A stretch of 64,000 nt of DNA from Mesomycoplasma neurolyticum (GCF_900660485.1 NZ_LR214951.1:310001-374000); one strand, 5' to 3'. Counted from the stretch's first letter, positions 1 to 10,599 are shown. Program-made: numbers and translations. Notes: generated from the letters alone by a model not told the origin.

Positions 1-494
1 AAAATGTTGATGATTTTGAAAAAGTTTTTGGTCAAAATGGAGAAATACTTTTTGACTATTTTTTTGACTTATATAACTGAGAAAAAAATATTAATAATTA
101 CGAAGAAACAATTTTTGGTACATGAAAAATAAATGATATTTTGATTGATAAAAAAATACCAAAGAAAGAATTAGAACATTTTTTTGAAAACAATAATATT
201 TTTTTATATGTAACAAAAGGTCCTTCTGAATATGATATGTTTATTAAAAATGATGAAAATAATAAAAAAATAATTGTTCAACCTTTTGTTATTTGGCCAA
301 GGAGTCATATAAAATATAATGAATATATTACATTGAATATAAAACCTGATGCTTATTATTTTTTACCTTATTCAAAAAAATATGAACTTGATTTTAAAAA
401 ACCTATACCTCCATATACTCCATCTCATGATGATATAGTTAATGAAATTTTAGAATTGACTGCAAAAAACGATGCAAAAAATAAAAAAATATAG
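1..494 (+). CDS. Lipoprotein, copy A (3' part only)
   Basis: C-terminal ~163 residues of a surface lipoprotein whose start lies before the window. Reading from base 3 with TGA as Trp, it matches the lipoproteins at 1147-1980 and 4412-5239 almost residue for residue, for example the shared block IVQPFVIWPRSHIKYNE and the ending ILELTAKNDAKNK. Copies differ mainly at scattered charged residues and in one short segment: YITLN here, IVSDD in the other two. Function is not recognised. Each intact copy follows an S8 peptidase gene with overlapping ends, so the lipoprotein probably works with, or is processed beside, that peptidase at the cell surface. Seen: homology between copies. Inferred: surface location from the signal peptides of the complete copies. 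Confidence 0.85.
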
Positions 495-875
495 TTTAGT
501 AAAACATGATAAAATAAGTTAAATACTATAATGGTCATTTTTTAATTTATCATTTTATTATTCAGAATTAGTAAATATTGAAATTATATTTGCAATTAAA
601 TAATTTGAAATTGACTATAAATCACTTGTTTCAACTTTTGATAATGAGTCAAAAAAATTGTAACACTTTATAATATTTAATGAATGAAATAACTTTTTAT
701 AGCTAATTTCTTTTTGAATTATTTACCAAAAACACGTTGTATTTTTTAAAAAAATAAAAAAATCTTAATTTTAATAAAAAAATACTATTTTTAAATATAA
801 AAAAATTTTTTTTAAAAAAATAACATAAAAAAAATATAATTAAAATATGCTAAAAAAATATAAAGTAAGGTAAAA
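495..875 (+). promoter_or_regulatory. Upstream region of S8 peptidase unit
   Basis: No gene. This stretch is nearly identical to 1981-2367, so it belongs to the amplified unit. It begins with a decayed version of the hairpin that is intact at 5307-5339, and holds a TATAAT box near 669-674. It ends in a Shine-Dalgarno-like AAGTAAGG just before the ATG at 876. In this copy the upstream ATG at 847 runs into a stop after eight codons, which shows that the internal ATG (876 here, 2368 in the intact copy) is the conserved start. Confidence 0.5.
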
Positions 876-1160
876 ATGATAAGAAATAAAAACTACAATA
901 AATCTGATTGATTAAAAAAAGAAAAAACTTTTCAAAAACAAAATTCTCGTTTTTTTAGTGATTTTGACTTATATTTAGAAAAATGAAATGGGCATTCATG
1001 AGAAACAGTTAAAAGCGTTTTATCTATAAATAGCAATGTTGAAGTAATTGAATATACATCAGATGAAAAAGCTAAATACAGGATAAAAGTTAAGCGATAT
1101 ACAAGTCCCTATGAGGAATTTGTTGATGATGTAATGGCGGTCACTTATGTTAAAAATTAA
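876..1160 (+). pseudogene. S8 peptidase gene with internal deletion
   Basis: Open frame of 94 codons. It joins the first three or four codons of the S8 peptidase (2368-4425) directly to its last ~90 codons, removing the whole catalytic domain. At the junction the 10-base string GAAATAAAAA occurs once; the intact gene has it both near its start (about 2374) and near 4148, so the deletion probably arose by recombination at this microhomology. The frame is kept, the ribosome binding site AAGTAAGG is kept, and the ending overlaps the next lipoprotein start as in the intact copy. It may still be translated as a small protein lacking a signal peptide, or may serve only to couple translation to the downstream lipoprotein. 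Confidence 0.85.
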
Positions 1161-1980
1161 AAAAAATATAAAAATATTTTTTTTATTAAGTTTTTTATTT
1201 ATGCCTTTTTTATTTACTTCTTGCATTGTAGTAACAAAAATTAAAGAAAATGATGAAAAAGAACCAAATGATTCATATTATTGACTTCCAGAATACAAAG
1301 AAGGTTCAGAAGAAAAAGGTAAAATATGATCATGAGTTAATAAAACATACAAAAAAAATAATGTTGAAAAATTTTATTATAGATCTTTAATTAAAAGAAT
1401 CCCAGATAAAGCTCCATCAGAAGAAGAAGTTTATGAAAAAATTTTTGGACAACCAAAATTAGAATTAGATGTTTTTAATTATAAAGAATTAAAAAATGTT
1501 GATGATTTTGAAAAAGTTTTTGGTCAAAATGGAGAAATACTTTTTGACTTATTTTTTAGATTATATAAACAGGGAAAAAATATTAATAATCACGAAGAAA
1601 CAATTTTTGGTACATGAAAAATAAATGATATTTTGATTAGAAAAAAAATACCAAAGAAAGAAATAGAACATTTTTTTGAAAACAATAATATTTTTTTATA
1701 TGTAACAAAAGGTCCTCTTGAACATGATATGTTTATTAAAAATGATGAAAATAATAAAAAAATAATTGTTCAACCTTTTGTTATTTGGCCAAGGAGTCAT
1801 ATAAAATATAATGAAATTGTTAGTGATGATATAAAACCTGATGCTTATTATTTTTTACCTTATTCAAAAAAATATGAACTTGATTTTAGAAAACGTATAC
1901 CTCTAGATACTCCAACTCATGATGATATAGTTAATGAAATTTTAGAATTGACTGCAAAAAACGATGCAAAAAATAAATAA
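1147..1980 (+). CDS. Lipoprotein, copy B
   Basis: 277 residues. N-terminal signal peptide with basic residues, a hydrophobic stretch and the lipobox-like FLFTSC (Cys about residue 20), so a membrane-anchored lipoprotein is expected. TGA codons read as Trp (WSWVNK, FGTWKIND). It starts inside the end of the deleted peptidase frame (overlap 14 nt), as copy C does with the intact peptidase, implying translational coupling. It differs from copy C by a four-residue insertion (WLPE) near residue 36 and by scattered substitutions. Function not recognised. Confidence 0.85.
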
Positions 1981-2367
1981 TTTTAATTTATAAAACACTA
2001 TAAAATAAGTTAAATACTATAATGGACATTTTTTAATTTATCATTTTATTATTCAGAATTAGTAAATATTGAAATTATATTTGCAATTAAATGATTTGAA
2101 ATTGACTATAAATCGCTTGTTTCAACTTTTGATAATGAGTCAAAAAAATTGTAACGCTTTATAATATTTAATGAATGAAATAACTTTTTATAGCTAATTT
2201 CTTTTTGGATTATTTATGAAAAAACACGTTGTATTTTTTAAAAAAATAAAAAAATCTTAATTTTAATAAAAAAAATACTATTTTTAAATATAAAAAAATT
2301 TTTTTTTAAAAAAACAACATAAAAAAAATATAATTAAAATATGCTAAAAAAAATAAAGAAGGTTAAA

Positions 2368-4425
2368 ATGATGAGAAATAAAAAATTTTTAAATATGCTT
2401 TTACAAATATCTCCTTTTGTAGTTACGGGAACTTTAGTAACTGTTGGTTTTACATTGGGCAAAAATACAACATCACAAAAATATGATTATAATAACTTAA
2501 TAACAAAGAATTTAAATGATGAAGTTAGTGATAAAAATGAATTTAAAAAAGTTATAAAAAGAACAAAAAATTTTGTTATTCCACAAAATGACAATTTCAA
2601 ACAAATAGAACAAGAAATTAATAACACCTTTGAACTAAAATTATTACTTAATTATCCAGTTGAAGAAAAAAACACAATAAATGAAGATGTTGATTTTTTT
2701 ACAAAAGAAAATAACAAAACAAAAGATGAATTACTTAAAAAATTTTCATATATAAAAAGTGGTGAAATTAGTAAATTATCACCTGTAATTTGGTTATTTT
2801 TTAACACTAATGAAGAAAAACAAAAATTTATTAATGAAATTGAAAAAGATGAAAATTTTTTTCAAATAATTGATTTGGAATACACAACTTCTGCTGATTC
2901 AACTAATTTATTTAGTGAAATAAAAAATAAAGATCCTTATGAAGAAGATTGAGATAATTATCCAATTAAAATAACTAAAAATAATTTAAATGTTATAAAT
3001 TTTGACAAAATTCACATAAATTCAAAACATCCTCGTAGCCAAATAGGGATAATGGAGGTATTCCATATAGTTGAAATAGAAAAAAATAATTATAAAATTA
3101 TAAATAATGGCATCTTAGATAAAAATATAAGTAAAAATATTTTCAAAGATTTTCAAATCTATAATAATGAAGGAACCCCTAGTAGTCATGCAGGCGTAGT
3201 AGCTGGAATAGCAGCAGGGAGAGATGGGGTTGACACAGAAGCAAAAGTTTATTCAGCTGGTTTTATATCTACTACTGATTCAGCTTGACAAAAGCAAATT
3301 GAATGAATGGTTATAGACAATGGAGTTAGAGTAATTAACCACAGTTATGGAGCAGGAAAACATAAGGGAAATGAAGAATATAATGAGCAAGCATATTTTA
3401 TTGATTACATATCTAGAAAATATGGTGTAGTTAATGTTTTGTCTGCTGGCAATGGTCATAATAAAGACCCAAAAGATGGTAATAAATATATTGATAGTCA
3501 TAAACTATCCTTCAATTCAATTGTTGTTGGTGCTCTTCAAGAAGATAGCACAAAAAATAACTACAAAATTGCTAATTATTCAAATAGAACACTAGAAAAT
3601 AAATATAATGAGTTACCTAAACCATTAGTTGTTGCACCAGGTTATTTTGAATATAAAAATCGTAATAATAAAGACATTAAACGTAGAGGAACAAGTTTTG
3701 CTGCACCACTAGTTACAGGAGCGATAAGTGTTTTATTAAAAGAAAAAAGTTGATTGAATGATGATTGAAAAAGAGTTCCAGCAATAAAAGCAATTTTAGC
3801 TGCTTCTTCAATATTAAATCCAAAAGATAAAGATTTAAATATAAATAGTAATGGTTTAAGTAAAACTTATGGTTCAGGATTAATTGATTATGAAAGAATG
3901 CTAAAAGCATATATTCCTGTTGAAGTTGTGCATTTTGACAAAAATCAAAAAGAATATATTATGAAAGATGATAATCTATTTTTAAATAATGGTGATAAAA
4001 TAAAAATAGCTTCTTCTTGAATGTTTAATGCCGGAATTTTAAAAAATGAAAAAACAAAACCTGCTTTTTGAGAAAGATCTTTTTGATGATGATTAAATCC
4101 TTTTAATTGAGGAAAAAAAGCTAATAATCAAGATGAAATTGATAATTGAAATAAAAACTACAATAAATCTGATTGATTAAAAAAAGAAAAAACTTTTCAA
4201 AAACAAAATTCTCGTTTTTTTAGTGATTTTGACTTATATTTAGAAAAATGAAATGGGCATTCATGAGAAACAGTTAAAAGCGTTTTATCTGTAAATAGCA
4301 ATGTTGAGGTAATTGAATATACATCAAATGAAAAAGCTAAATATAGGATAAAAGTTAAGCGATATACAAGTCCCTATGAGGAATTTGTTGATGATGTAAT
4401 GGCGGTCACTTATGTTAAAAATTAA
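2368..4425 (+). CDS. Subtilisin-like (S8) serine peptidase, membrane or secreted
   Basis: 685 residues from the ATG at 2368, chosen because AAGAAGG lies just upstream and the deleted copy keeps only this start. A hydrophobic segment near residues 10-35 is a signal or anchor. Subtilisin landmarks: H274 in SSHAGVVAGIAAG, oxyanion N362 in LSAGNG, nucleophile S443 in GTSFAAP. The usual Asp block appears as QIGIMEV, so the acidic triad position is Glu (about E230). After the catalytic domain comes a ~240-residue Trp-rich C-terminal region with no recognised domain. The gene overlaps the following lipoprotein by 14 nt. S8 peptidases of mycoplasmas are surface proteases; cleavage of host proteins is an inference. 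It is not of the DUF31 (MIP) type. Confidence 0.88.
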
Positions 4426-5239
4426 AAAAAATATAAAAATATTTTTTTTATTAAGTTTTTTATTTATGCCTTTTTTATTTACTTCTTGCGTTGTAGTAAC
4501 AAAAATTAAAGAAAATGATGAAAAAGAACCAAATGATTCATATTATTACAAAGAAGGTTCAGAAGAAAAAGGCAAAATATGATCATGAGTTAATAAAACA
4601 TACAAAAAAAATAATGTTGAAAAATTTTATTATAGATCTTTAATTAAAAGAATCCCAGATAAAGCTCCATCAGAAGAAGAAGTTTATGAAAAAATTTTTG
4701 GACAACAAAAATTAGAATTAGATGTTTTTAATTATAAAGAATTAAAAAATGTTGATGATTTTGAAAAAGTTTTTGGTCAAAATGGAGAAATACTTTTTGA
4801 CTATTTTTTTGACTTATATAACTGAGAAAAAAATATTAATAATCACGAAGAAACAATTTTTGGTACATGAAAAATAAATGATATTTTGATTAATAAAGAA
4901 ATACCAAAGAAAGAATTAGAACATTTTTTTGAAAACAATAATATTTTTTTATATGTAACAAAAGGTCCTCTTGAATATGATATGTTTATTAAAAATGATG
5001 AAAATAAGAAAAAAATAATTGTTCAACCTTTTATTATTTGGCCAAGGAGTCATATAAAATATAATGAAATTGTTAGTGATGATATAAAACCTGATGCTTA
5101 TTATTTTTTACCTTATTCAAAAAAATATGAACTTGATTTTAAAAAACCTATACCTCCAGATACTCCATCTCATGATGATATAGTTAATGAAATTTTAGAA
5201 TTGACTGCAAAAAACGATGCAAAAAATAAAAAAATATAG
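4412..5239 (+). CDS. Lipoprotein, copy C
   Basis: 275 residues, same family as copies A and B. Signal peptide and lipobox LFTSC. It lacks the WLPE insertion of copy B and ends with two extra residues (KI), like copy A. It begins inside the last codons of the intact S8 peptidase gene (14 nt overlap). No catalytic motif or known domain is visible. Possible roles are peptidase partner, inhibitor or substrate-capture protein; the pairing is seen three times in this window (two intact-type junctions and one decayed pair at 14622-15932). Confidence 0.85.
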
Positions 5240-5306
5240 TTTAGTGAAAAAACACTATAAAACTTTTTCATAAATTAAAATTATTTTAATATAAAACTTA
5301 ATTGCG

Positions 5307-5350
5307 ACACTATAAAATAAGTTAAATATTATAGTGTCCATTTTTTATTT
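5307..5350 (+). terminator. Rho-independent terminator of array
   Basis: Inverted repeat GACACTATA (5307-5315) and TATAGTGTC (5331-5339) followed by CATTTTTTATTTTT. Decayed forms of the same hairpin lie after lipoprotein copies A and B. Confidence 0.7.
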
Positions 5351-5461
5351 TTACAAAAAAGTTATAGTTATCATAAAATAAATTTAATATAAATAAGATA
5401 TATTATATTTTTTTAATAAATTACAAAAGTTTATTTAGTATTTAACTATTTGAAATTAAAA

Positions 5462-5517
5462 AAAATCTTATAGTAAAATATATCATCACAATGAAAAAAT
5501 ATTTTACTTAAGATTTT
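5462..5517. terminator. Long inverted repeat, probable terminator
   Basis: Two ~19-20 base arms (5462-5481 and 5499-5517) are complementary except for one missing base. The repeat lies between the convergent lipoprotein and M42 peptidase genes and likely ends the minus-strand M42 transcript. The rest of 5351-5573 shows nothing recognisable. Confidence 0.5.
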
Positions 5518-5573
5518 ATATTTGAAATTAAAAATATTTACTAAAAGCATTGAAAAATTTACATAAATTTATA

Positions 5574-6653
5574 TTAATGTTTAATATTTTCTAAATATTT
5601 TTGATCAAAAACTTTATAAAATTCAGTAATTAGTTTTATACATGATTCAATATCATGAAGTGAAGCAACACCAATTGGTGAATGCAAGTACCTTTGTGGA
5701 ATTGAAATAGAGATAGTTGGCACACCATTTTTACCATATTGCAATTCTGCAGCGTCAGTTCCACCACCTTGTGCTACATATTTATAAATTGGAATATTAT
5801 GTTTTTTAGCAATATCAAAAAATGCATTTACTAATTTTGTATGCATAATGGTTTCAAAGTCCATTATAGTGATTGCTACCCCTTTATTAACAGCGGGAAT
5901 TCCTTTCATAGCATTAGGTGTATCATGTGAAGCACCAGTATCGATGACAATTGCAACATCCACTTCAATTGAATTAGCTAAAACTTTTGCCCCTCTTGTT
6001 CCAACTTCTTCTTGCACTGTTCCAACAAAATAAGGAACATTAGGTAATTTTTCATCTTTTAGTGCATTAACAACAAAATCTAAAACAGCAACACCTGCGC
6101 GATTATCCATAGCTTTTCCAGCTACTAAATCAGGGTTAAACAATCTCAATGTTTCGCCATAAACATAAATTCTATCACCAGGTTGAATTCCTTGTTCTAA
6201 TGCTTCTTCTTTATTTTTAAAACCAAAATCTACATACATATCTTTAATAGTTGGCGCTTTAGTTCTTTTTTCAGCTTCTAAAATATGAATAGAAGTATGA
6301 CCAAAAATTCCATAAAATTCTTTGTTTGTTGAAGTTATTATTTTGGCTTTTGTTCCAATGAAAACAAGAGGTCAAACTCCACCTACACTCACAACTAAAA
6401 TTTGGCCATTATCATTTATATCTAAAACAGAAAAACCAACTTCATCCATATGAGCTGCAAGTAAAATCTTTGGACCTTTTGAATGATTTTTTTTAGTTAT
6501 TATTAAGGAACCTAGTCCATCTCTTTTAAATTCTACATTAGCATTTTCTGTATTTTTTTTAAGGGCTTTAACAACTTCTTCTTCATGCCCTGAAATTCCA
6601 TGGATTTCCATGTATTCTTTTAATCTTAAAAAAATATTTTCTTTATTTATCAT
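5574..6653 (-). CDS. M42 family aminopeptidase, copy 1
   Basis: 359 residues. M42 peptidases (glutamyl aminopeptidase/FrvX type) are cytoplasmic, two-metal, multimeric enzymes that trim N-terminal residues from peptides. Metal and catalytic motifs are all present: AAHMDEVGF (about residue 67), MDNRAG (about 180), EEVGTRGA (about 212), VIDTGASHD (about 234) and RYLHSPIGV (about 320). It lies 18 nt downstream of a paralog (6672-7754) on the same strand. The first ~240 codons are almost identical between the two genes while the remaining third differs, pointing to duplication followed by gene conversion or divergence of the specificity region. One TGA-Trp codon interrupts a standard-code reading. 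Confidence 0.92.
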
Positions 6654-6671
6654 TATTTTTCCTTTTTTTAT

Positions 6672-7754
6672 TTATTTATAAACAATTTTTTTTAGTTCAT
6701 TATTATCAAAAATTTTAAAAAATTCAATTAATAATTCAATAATCGCTTTAATATCATTTAAATCACAAACACCAATTGGTGAATGTAAATATCTTTGTGG
6801 TATTGAAATAGTTAAAGTAGGGACACCACCTTTACCATATTGTAATTCAGCAGCGTCAGTTCCACCACCTTGTGCCACAAATTTATAAATAGCTATATTT
6901 TTTTTCTTTGCTAAATTGTAAATATATTCAACTAATTTAGGGTTCATAATTGTTGATGAATCCATCATTCTAATTGCAACACCCATACCAAGTTTTTGTG
7001 TTCCTTTAATTGTATTAATTGTATCATGCGAAGCAGTTGTATCAATCGCAATTGCAACATCCACTTCAATTGAATTAGCTAAAACTTTTGCCCCTCTTGT
7101 TCCAACTTCTTCTTGCACTGTTCCAACAAAATAAGGAACATTAGGTAATTGTTCATCTTTTAGTGCATTAACAACAAAATCTAAAACAGTAATACCTGCG
7201 CGATTATCCATAGCTTTTCCAGCTACTAAATCAGGATTAAACAATCTCAATGTTTCACCGTAAACATAAATTCTATCACCAGGTTGAATTCCTTGCTCTA
7301 ATGCTTCTTCTTTATTTTTAAAACCAAAATCTACATACATATCTTTAATAGTTGGCGCTTTAGTTCTTTTTTCAGCTTCTAAAATATGAATAGAAGTATG
7401 ACCAAAAATTCCATAAAATTCTTTGTTTGTTGAAGTTATTATTTTGGCTTTTGTTCCTATGAAAACAAGAGGTCAAACTCCACCTACACTCACAACTAAA
7501 ATTTGGCCATTATCATTTATATCTAATACAGAAAAACCAACTTCATCCATATGAGCTGCAAGTAAAATCTTTGGACCTTTTGAATGATTTTTTTTAGTTA
7601 TTATTAAGGAACCTAGTCCATCTCTTTTAAATTCTACATTAGCATTTTCTGTATTTTTTTTAAGGGCTTTAACAACTTCTTCTTCATGCCCTGAAATTCC
7701 ATGGATTTCCATGTATTCTTTTAATCTTAAAAAAATATCTTCTTTATTTATCAT
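6672..7754 (-). CDS. M42 family aminopeptidase, copy 2
   Basis: 360 residues, paralog of the gene just downstream. All M42 landmarks are kept: AAHMDEVGF, MDNRAG, EEVGTRGA, AIDTTASHD and RYLHSPIGV. The stretch after the fourth motif (about residues 240-275) and the C-terminus differ clearly from copy 1, so the two enzymes may prefer different N-terminal residues. A Shine-Dalgarno-like AAAAGGAAAA precedes the ATG. Peptide scavenging fits an organism without amino-acid synthesis. Confidence 0.92.
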
Positions 7755-7770
7755 TATTTTTCCTTTTAAT

Positions 7771-7804
7771 TAAAAAATAAAGCACATTTAAGAGCTTTAT
7801 TTTT
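7771..7804 (-). terminator. Terminator after rplS
   Basis: Minus-strand hairpin AAATAAAGC / GCTTTATTT followed by a T run. It overlaps the rplS stop codon and lies before the M42 genes. Confidence 0.65.
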
Positions 7805-8153
7805 TATTTCTAATTTCTTTTAATCTAGCAGATTTACCTTTTCTATCTCTCATGAAATATAGTCTTGCTCTTCTAACTTTGTTTGAACGAACAACTTCGA
7901 TTTTTTCAATTAAAGGAGAGTTAATTGGGAAAGTTCTTTCAATTCCAACATTATATGAAATTTTTCTTACAGTAAACATTTCTCTTAACCCTGTACTATT
8001 TCTAACAATTACTAATCCTTCAAAAACCTGAATTCTTTCTTTGTTGTTTTCTTTAATTTTTACGTGAACTCTAACATTATCACCTACTTTAAAATTAGGT
8101 ATATCATTTCTTAATTGTTTTTGCTCAACAATAGATATTAATTTATTTTGCAT
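7797..8153 (-). CDS. rplS: 50S ribosomal protein L19
   Basis: 118 residues, normal length for L19. Family signature blocks are visible, such as [40 protein letters not shown] and [21 protein letters not shown]19 sits at the 30S-50S interface. It is the last gene of the standard rpsP-trmD-rplS operon; its ATG lies inside the end of trmD (overlap 11 nt). No rimM gene is present in between. Confidence 0.97.
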   Translation of the reverse strand: MQNKLISIVEQKQLRNDIPNFKVGDNVRVHVKIKENNKERIQVFEGLVIVRNSTGLREMFTVRKISYNVGIERTFPINSPLIEKIEVVRSNKVRRARLYFMRDRKGKSARLKEIRNKK

Positions 8154-8817
8154 GTTTTTTCCTTTCTAAAAGATCTGGTCTATTTTTTTTAGTTTTTTCC
8201 AATTGTTTTTGCTTTTTTCAAGCATCAATATTTTTATGATTCCCACTAAATAAAACTTCTGGCACTAATAAATCTTTGTAATTTCTTGGTCTAGTGTATT
8301 GTGGATAATCTAATAAATCATTTTCAAATGATTCATTTTCATGAGATTCTTTTTTTATAACACCATCTACCAATCTAATAATTGCATCTGCAACAACCAT
8401 TGCAGGTAATTCCCCACCTGTAAGCACAAAATCTCCGATTGATATTTCTTCATCTACTAAATAATCAATTATTCTTTCATCAAAACCTTCATATCTTCCA
8501 GCAATCAATGTAATTTCTTTTAATTTAGAAAATTCTTTAGCCATTTTTTGATCAAAGACTTTGCCTTGTGGACTTAAAGCTATTTTGAAACCTTTAGTTT
8601 TTTTGAGTGCTAAATCTATAGGTTCAATTTGCAAAAGCATACCATGACCACCACCAAAGATTTCATCATCCACTTTTCTATGTTTGTTTTGTGAAAAATC
8701 TCTTATATCAATTACATTAATTTCAATAATCTTTTTTTCAATTGCTTTTGCAATAATAGATTCATTTTTAAAAGCTTCAAAATATCTAGGGAATAGAGTT
8801 AAAAAATTTATTTTCAT
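8143..8817 (-). CDS. trmD: tRNA (guanine-N1)-methyltransferase TrmD
   Basis: 224 residues once one TGA-Trp codon near the end is read through. TrmD methylates G37 of tRNAs reading CNN codons, using S-adenosylmethionine in a SPOUT knot. Motifs seen: [12 protein letters not shown] at the N-terminus, [27 protein letters not shown] and the knot segment [17 protein letters not shown]. The end runs past the Trp codon into the first codons of rplS. Second gene of the rpsP operon. Confidence 0.97.
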
Positions 8818-8839
8818 AAAAATTATTTATTTGTAAATA

Positions 8840-9094
8840 TTATTTTGACTCAGCAAATGTTTTAAAAATTTCTTCTTTTTTTAATAAATTTCTAACAACT
8901 GTTGTAGGAATAGCCCCTTGTTTAAGTCATTTTAATACTAATTCTTTATTTACTTTTAATTCTTTTGAATGTGGATTGTAATGACCTAAAATTTCAATAA
9001 ATCTTCCATCTCTTGGTGCTCTTGAGTCGGCAGCAACTATTTTATAAAAAGCATTAAATTTATTTCCTAAACGTTTTAATCTAATTTTTACCAT
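8840..9094 (-). CDS. rpsP: 30S ribosomal protein S16
   Basis: 84 residues: starts [20 protein letters not shown], then [19 protein letters not shown], both typical of S16. One TGA-Trp (LKWLKQGA). Shine-Dalgarno AAAGAAAGGT lies 8 nt before the ATG. First gene of the operon; trmD starts 22 nt after its stop. Confidence 0.97.
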
Positions 9095-9257
9095 TTTTTT
9101 TACCTTTCTTTTGTTTAATATAAATTAAGTTTATTTTTTATATTTAAATAATAATAAGAATATTTTACACTAAAAAAAAATTTTATCAAGCATTTTTGCT
9201 TTACATTTTTAATTTTTTTCTATACAAAAAAAAATATACAAAATAAACAAAATATTG

Positions 9258-9263
9258 TATAAT
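9258..9263 (+). promoter_or_regulatory. -10 box of tRNA-Trp
   Basis: TATAAT 15 nt before the tRNA 5' end. No clear -35 in the A-rich upstream sequence. Confidence 0.55.
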
Positions 9264-9278
9264 GTATAAGATTACAGT

Positions 9279-9353
9279 AGAGGTGTAGTTCAACGGTAGA
9301 ACAACGGGCTTCAACCCCGTGTGTTATGGGTTCGAATCCTGTCACCTCTGCCA
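9279..9353 (+). tRNA. trnW: tRNA-Trp (anticodon UCA, reads UGA)
   Basis: 75 nt cloverleaf with encoded CCA. Acceptor AGAGGTG/CACCTCT, D stem GTTC/GAAC, anticodon stem ACGGG/CCCGT with loop CTTCAAC giving anticodon TCA, T loop TTCGAAT. In mollicutes this is the tRNA that reads UGA as tryptophan, in agreement with the many conserved in-frame TGA codons here. Confidence 0.97.
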
Positions 9354-9385
9354 TTTTTTTTATACTTTTTCAAAATTTAATAAAA

Positions 9386-9413
9386 AAATCTGTCTTTTTA
9401 TTAAAACAGATTT
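9386..9413. terminator. Hairpin between tRNA and rpiR-like gene
   Basis: AAATCTGT (9386-9393) and ACAGATTT (9406-9413), loop of 12 nt. Lies between convergent genes; no strong T run on the plus strand, so termination is only likely. Confidence 0.4.
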
Positions 9414-9438
9414 AATTATTGAATAATATAAAAAAAAA

Positions 9439-10182
9439 TTATTTTTCAAAAATACTTATTAATAAATCTAACAAAAATATATAAGATAGTTTTAAATTGT
9501 TTTGAAAAAAGTGCAAATCTTTAAAATTATTATTTTTTAACTTATAATATGCAATAAATTTAGAAGAAAAATTAAAATCATTTTTTGATAAAATAATACT
9601 TTTTATTTCTAATTTATCTAGTGCATTTATAAATTCAAAATGTATGTCTTTTTCAAAATCATCTATAAATAAAATAATTTCATTTTCATAATCATAATTA
9701 TGTAATAACAAATCATAATTATCAAAATAAACTATTTTTTTATTTCTATTTTTAAAATAATTTTCAAAATCACTAAATGAAAAATTGAATTCTTGATTTT
9801 TATAAATATAAATTTTTTTAGCAGTTTTTAATAAAAAATAACTTTTTTCTAAAAAATTATTTTCAATATTTTTATAAATATCATTAATTGTTAAATAATA
9901 CCTAGATTGTAAATAAAGCAATGGATTACTGAAAGATTCACTTATTTTTTGTGGTGATTCTTTTAATTTATTTTTAATTGATAATTTAAATTCTTTGAGA
10001 TTTTTATATCCTATTTTTTTAACATATTTTGTCACAATTGAAGGTGAATTTAAAGATAAAATATCTAAAACATCTTTTAGACTTGTTTTTAAAAAAACTA
10101 TAGGATTTTCTTCAATTCATTCTTCTAAATTTTTTTCACTTTTTGTTAATTTTGTTAAATTATTTAAATATTTAATATTCAT
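9439..10182 (-). CDS. RpiR/MurR-like regulator, divergent
   Basis: 247 residues. The N-terminal ~80 residues resemble the RpiR-type helix-turn-helix, with NSPSIVTKYVKKIGYKNLKEF close to the common S-x-A-T-I-x-R-F-x-K-K-x-G-F pattern. The rest is a divergent SIS-like region in which I see no clear sugar-phosphate motif. It ends the operon yebC-nusB-unknown-tlyA-sufS-sufU, starting 2 nt after the sufU stop. The call rests on the HTH alone. Compare the clearer RpiR protein at 44668-45489. Confidence 0.6.
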
Positions 10183-10184
10183 TT

Positions 10185-10577
10185 TTATCCCTTATCAATA
10201 GCTATTTTAACAATTTTAGATATCATATTTGCGCATTCAAGTCGATTCAAATGTGTTTTAACATCTTCAAAAACTAACAATTTTTCTAAAATGTTTTTCT
10301 TTATATTTTCAGATTTTTTATGAATTAAATTATCATAATTTTCAACAATTAATTTTATTTCATCAATAGTTTTATTTTTTGCAATTTCTAAAAAAATATC
10401 AGTAGATGATAAAAAAACAGCACATCCAATAGCTTCGAATTCTGCATTTTTCAAAATATTATCTTCAATTTTTAAATTTATTCATATTTCATCAACGCAA
10501 TTATTGCTATGAAGATAATGTGAATTAGTTTTATCAATATTTTCTTTTTTAAATCTTGGATTTAAATAATAATCCAT
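10185..10577 (-). CDS. sufU: SufU-like iron-sulfur scaffold/sulfur acceptor
   Basis: 130 residues. Starts MDYYLNPRFKK, as in SufU/IscU (YxxPRN-like). Three cysteines occur in the expected places: NNCVDEIW, AIGCAVFLSS and LECANM. SufU accepts sulfur from SufS, and the gene directly follows sufS. The protein is shorter than Bacillus SufU (about 147 residues) and some spacing differs. One TGA-Trp codon. Confidence 0.82.
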
Positions 10578-10599
10578 GATTATTTGTCTTTTATCATCC

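Larger units (their letters stand above)
1..5239 (+). repeat. Tandem array of peptidase-lipoprotein unit
   Basis: Unit order is upstream region, S8 peptidase, lipoprotein. Lipoprotein copies lie at 1-494, 1147-1980 and 4412-5239; peptidase copies at 876-1160 (deleted) and 2368-4425; upstream regions at 495-875 and 1981-2367. Sequence identity between units is very high, so the array is recent and prone to recombination. Confidence 0.85.

Noticed and set aside
3713-3910. Minus-strand reading frame inside the S8 peptidase
   Set aside because: Shadow of the real plus-strand gene; low-complexity Leu/His/Asn composition and no ribosome binding site.
2368-5239. MIB-MIP immunoglobulin cleavage pair
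   Set aside because: MIP proteins belong to the DUF31 peptidase family, while this one is subtilisin-like (S8), and the lipoprotein is far shorter than MIB.
9279-9353. tRNA-Sec (anticodon UCA)
   Set aside because: Normal 75-nt cloverleaf with short variable arm, and many conserved Trp positions encoded by TGA; this is the mollicute tRNA-Trp.
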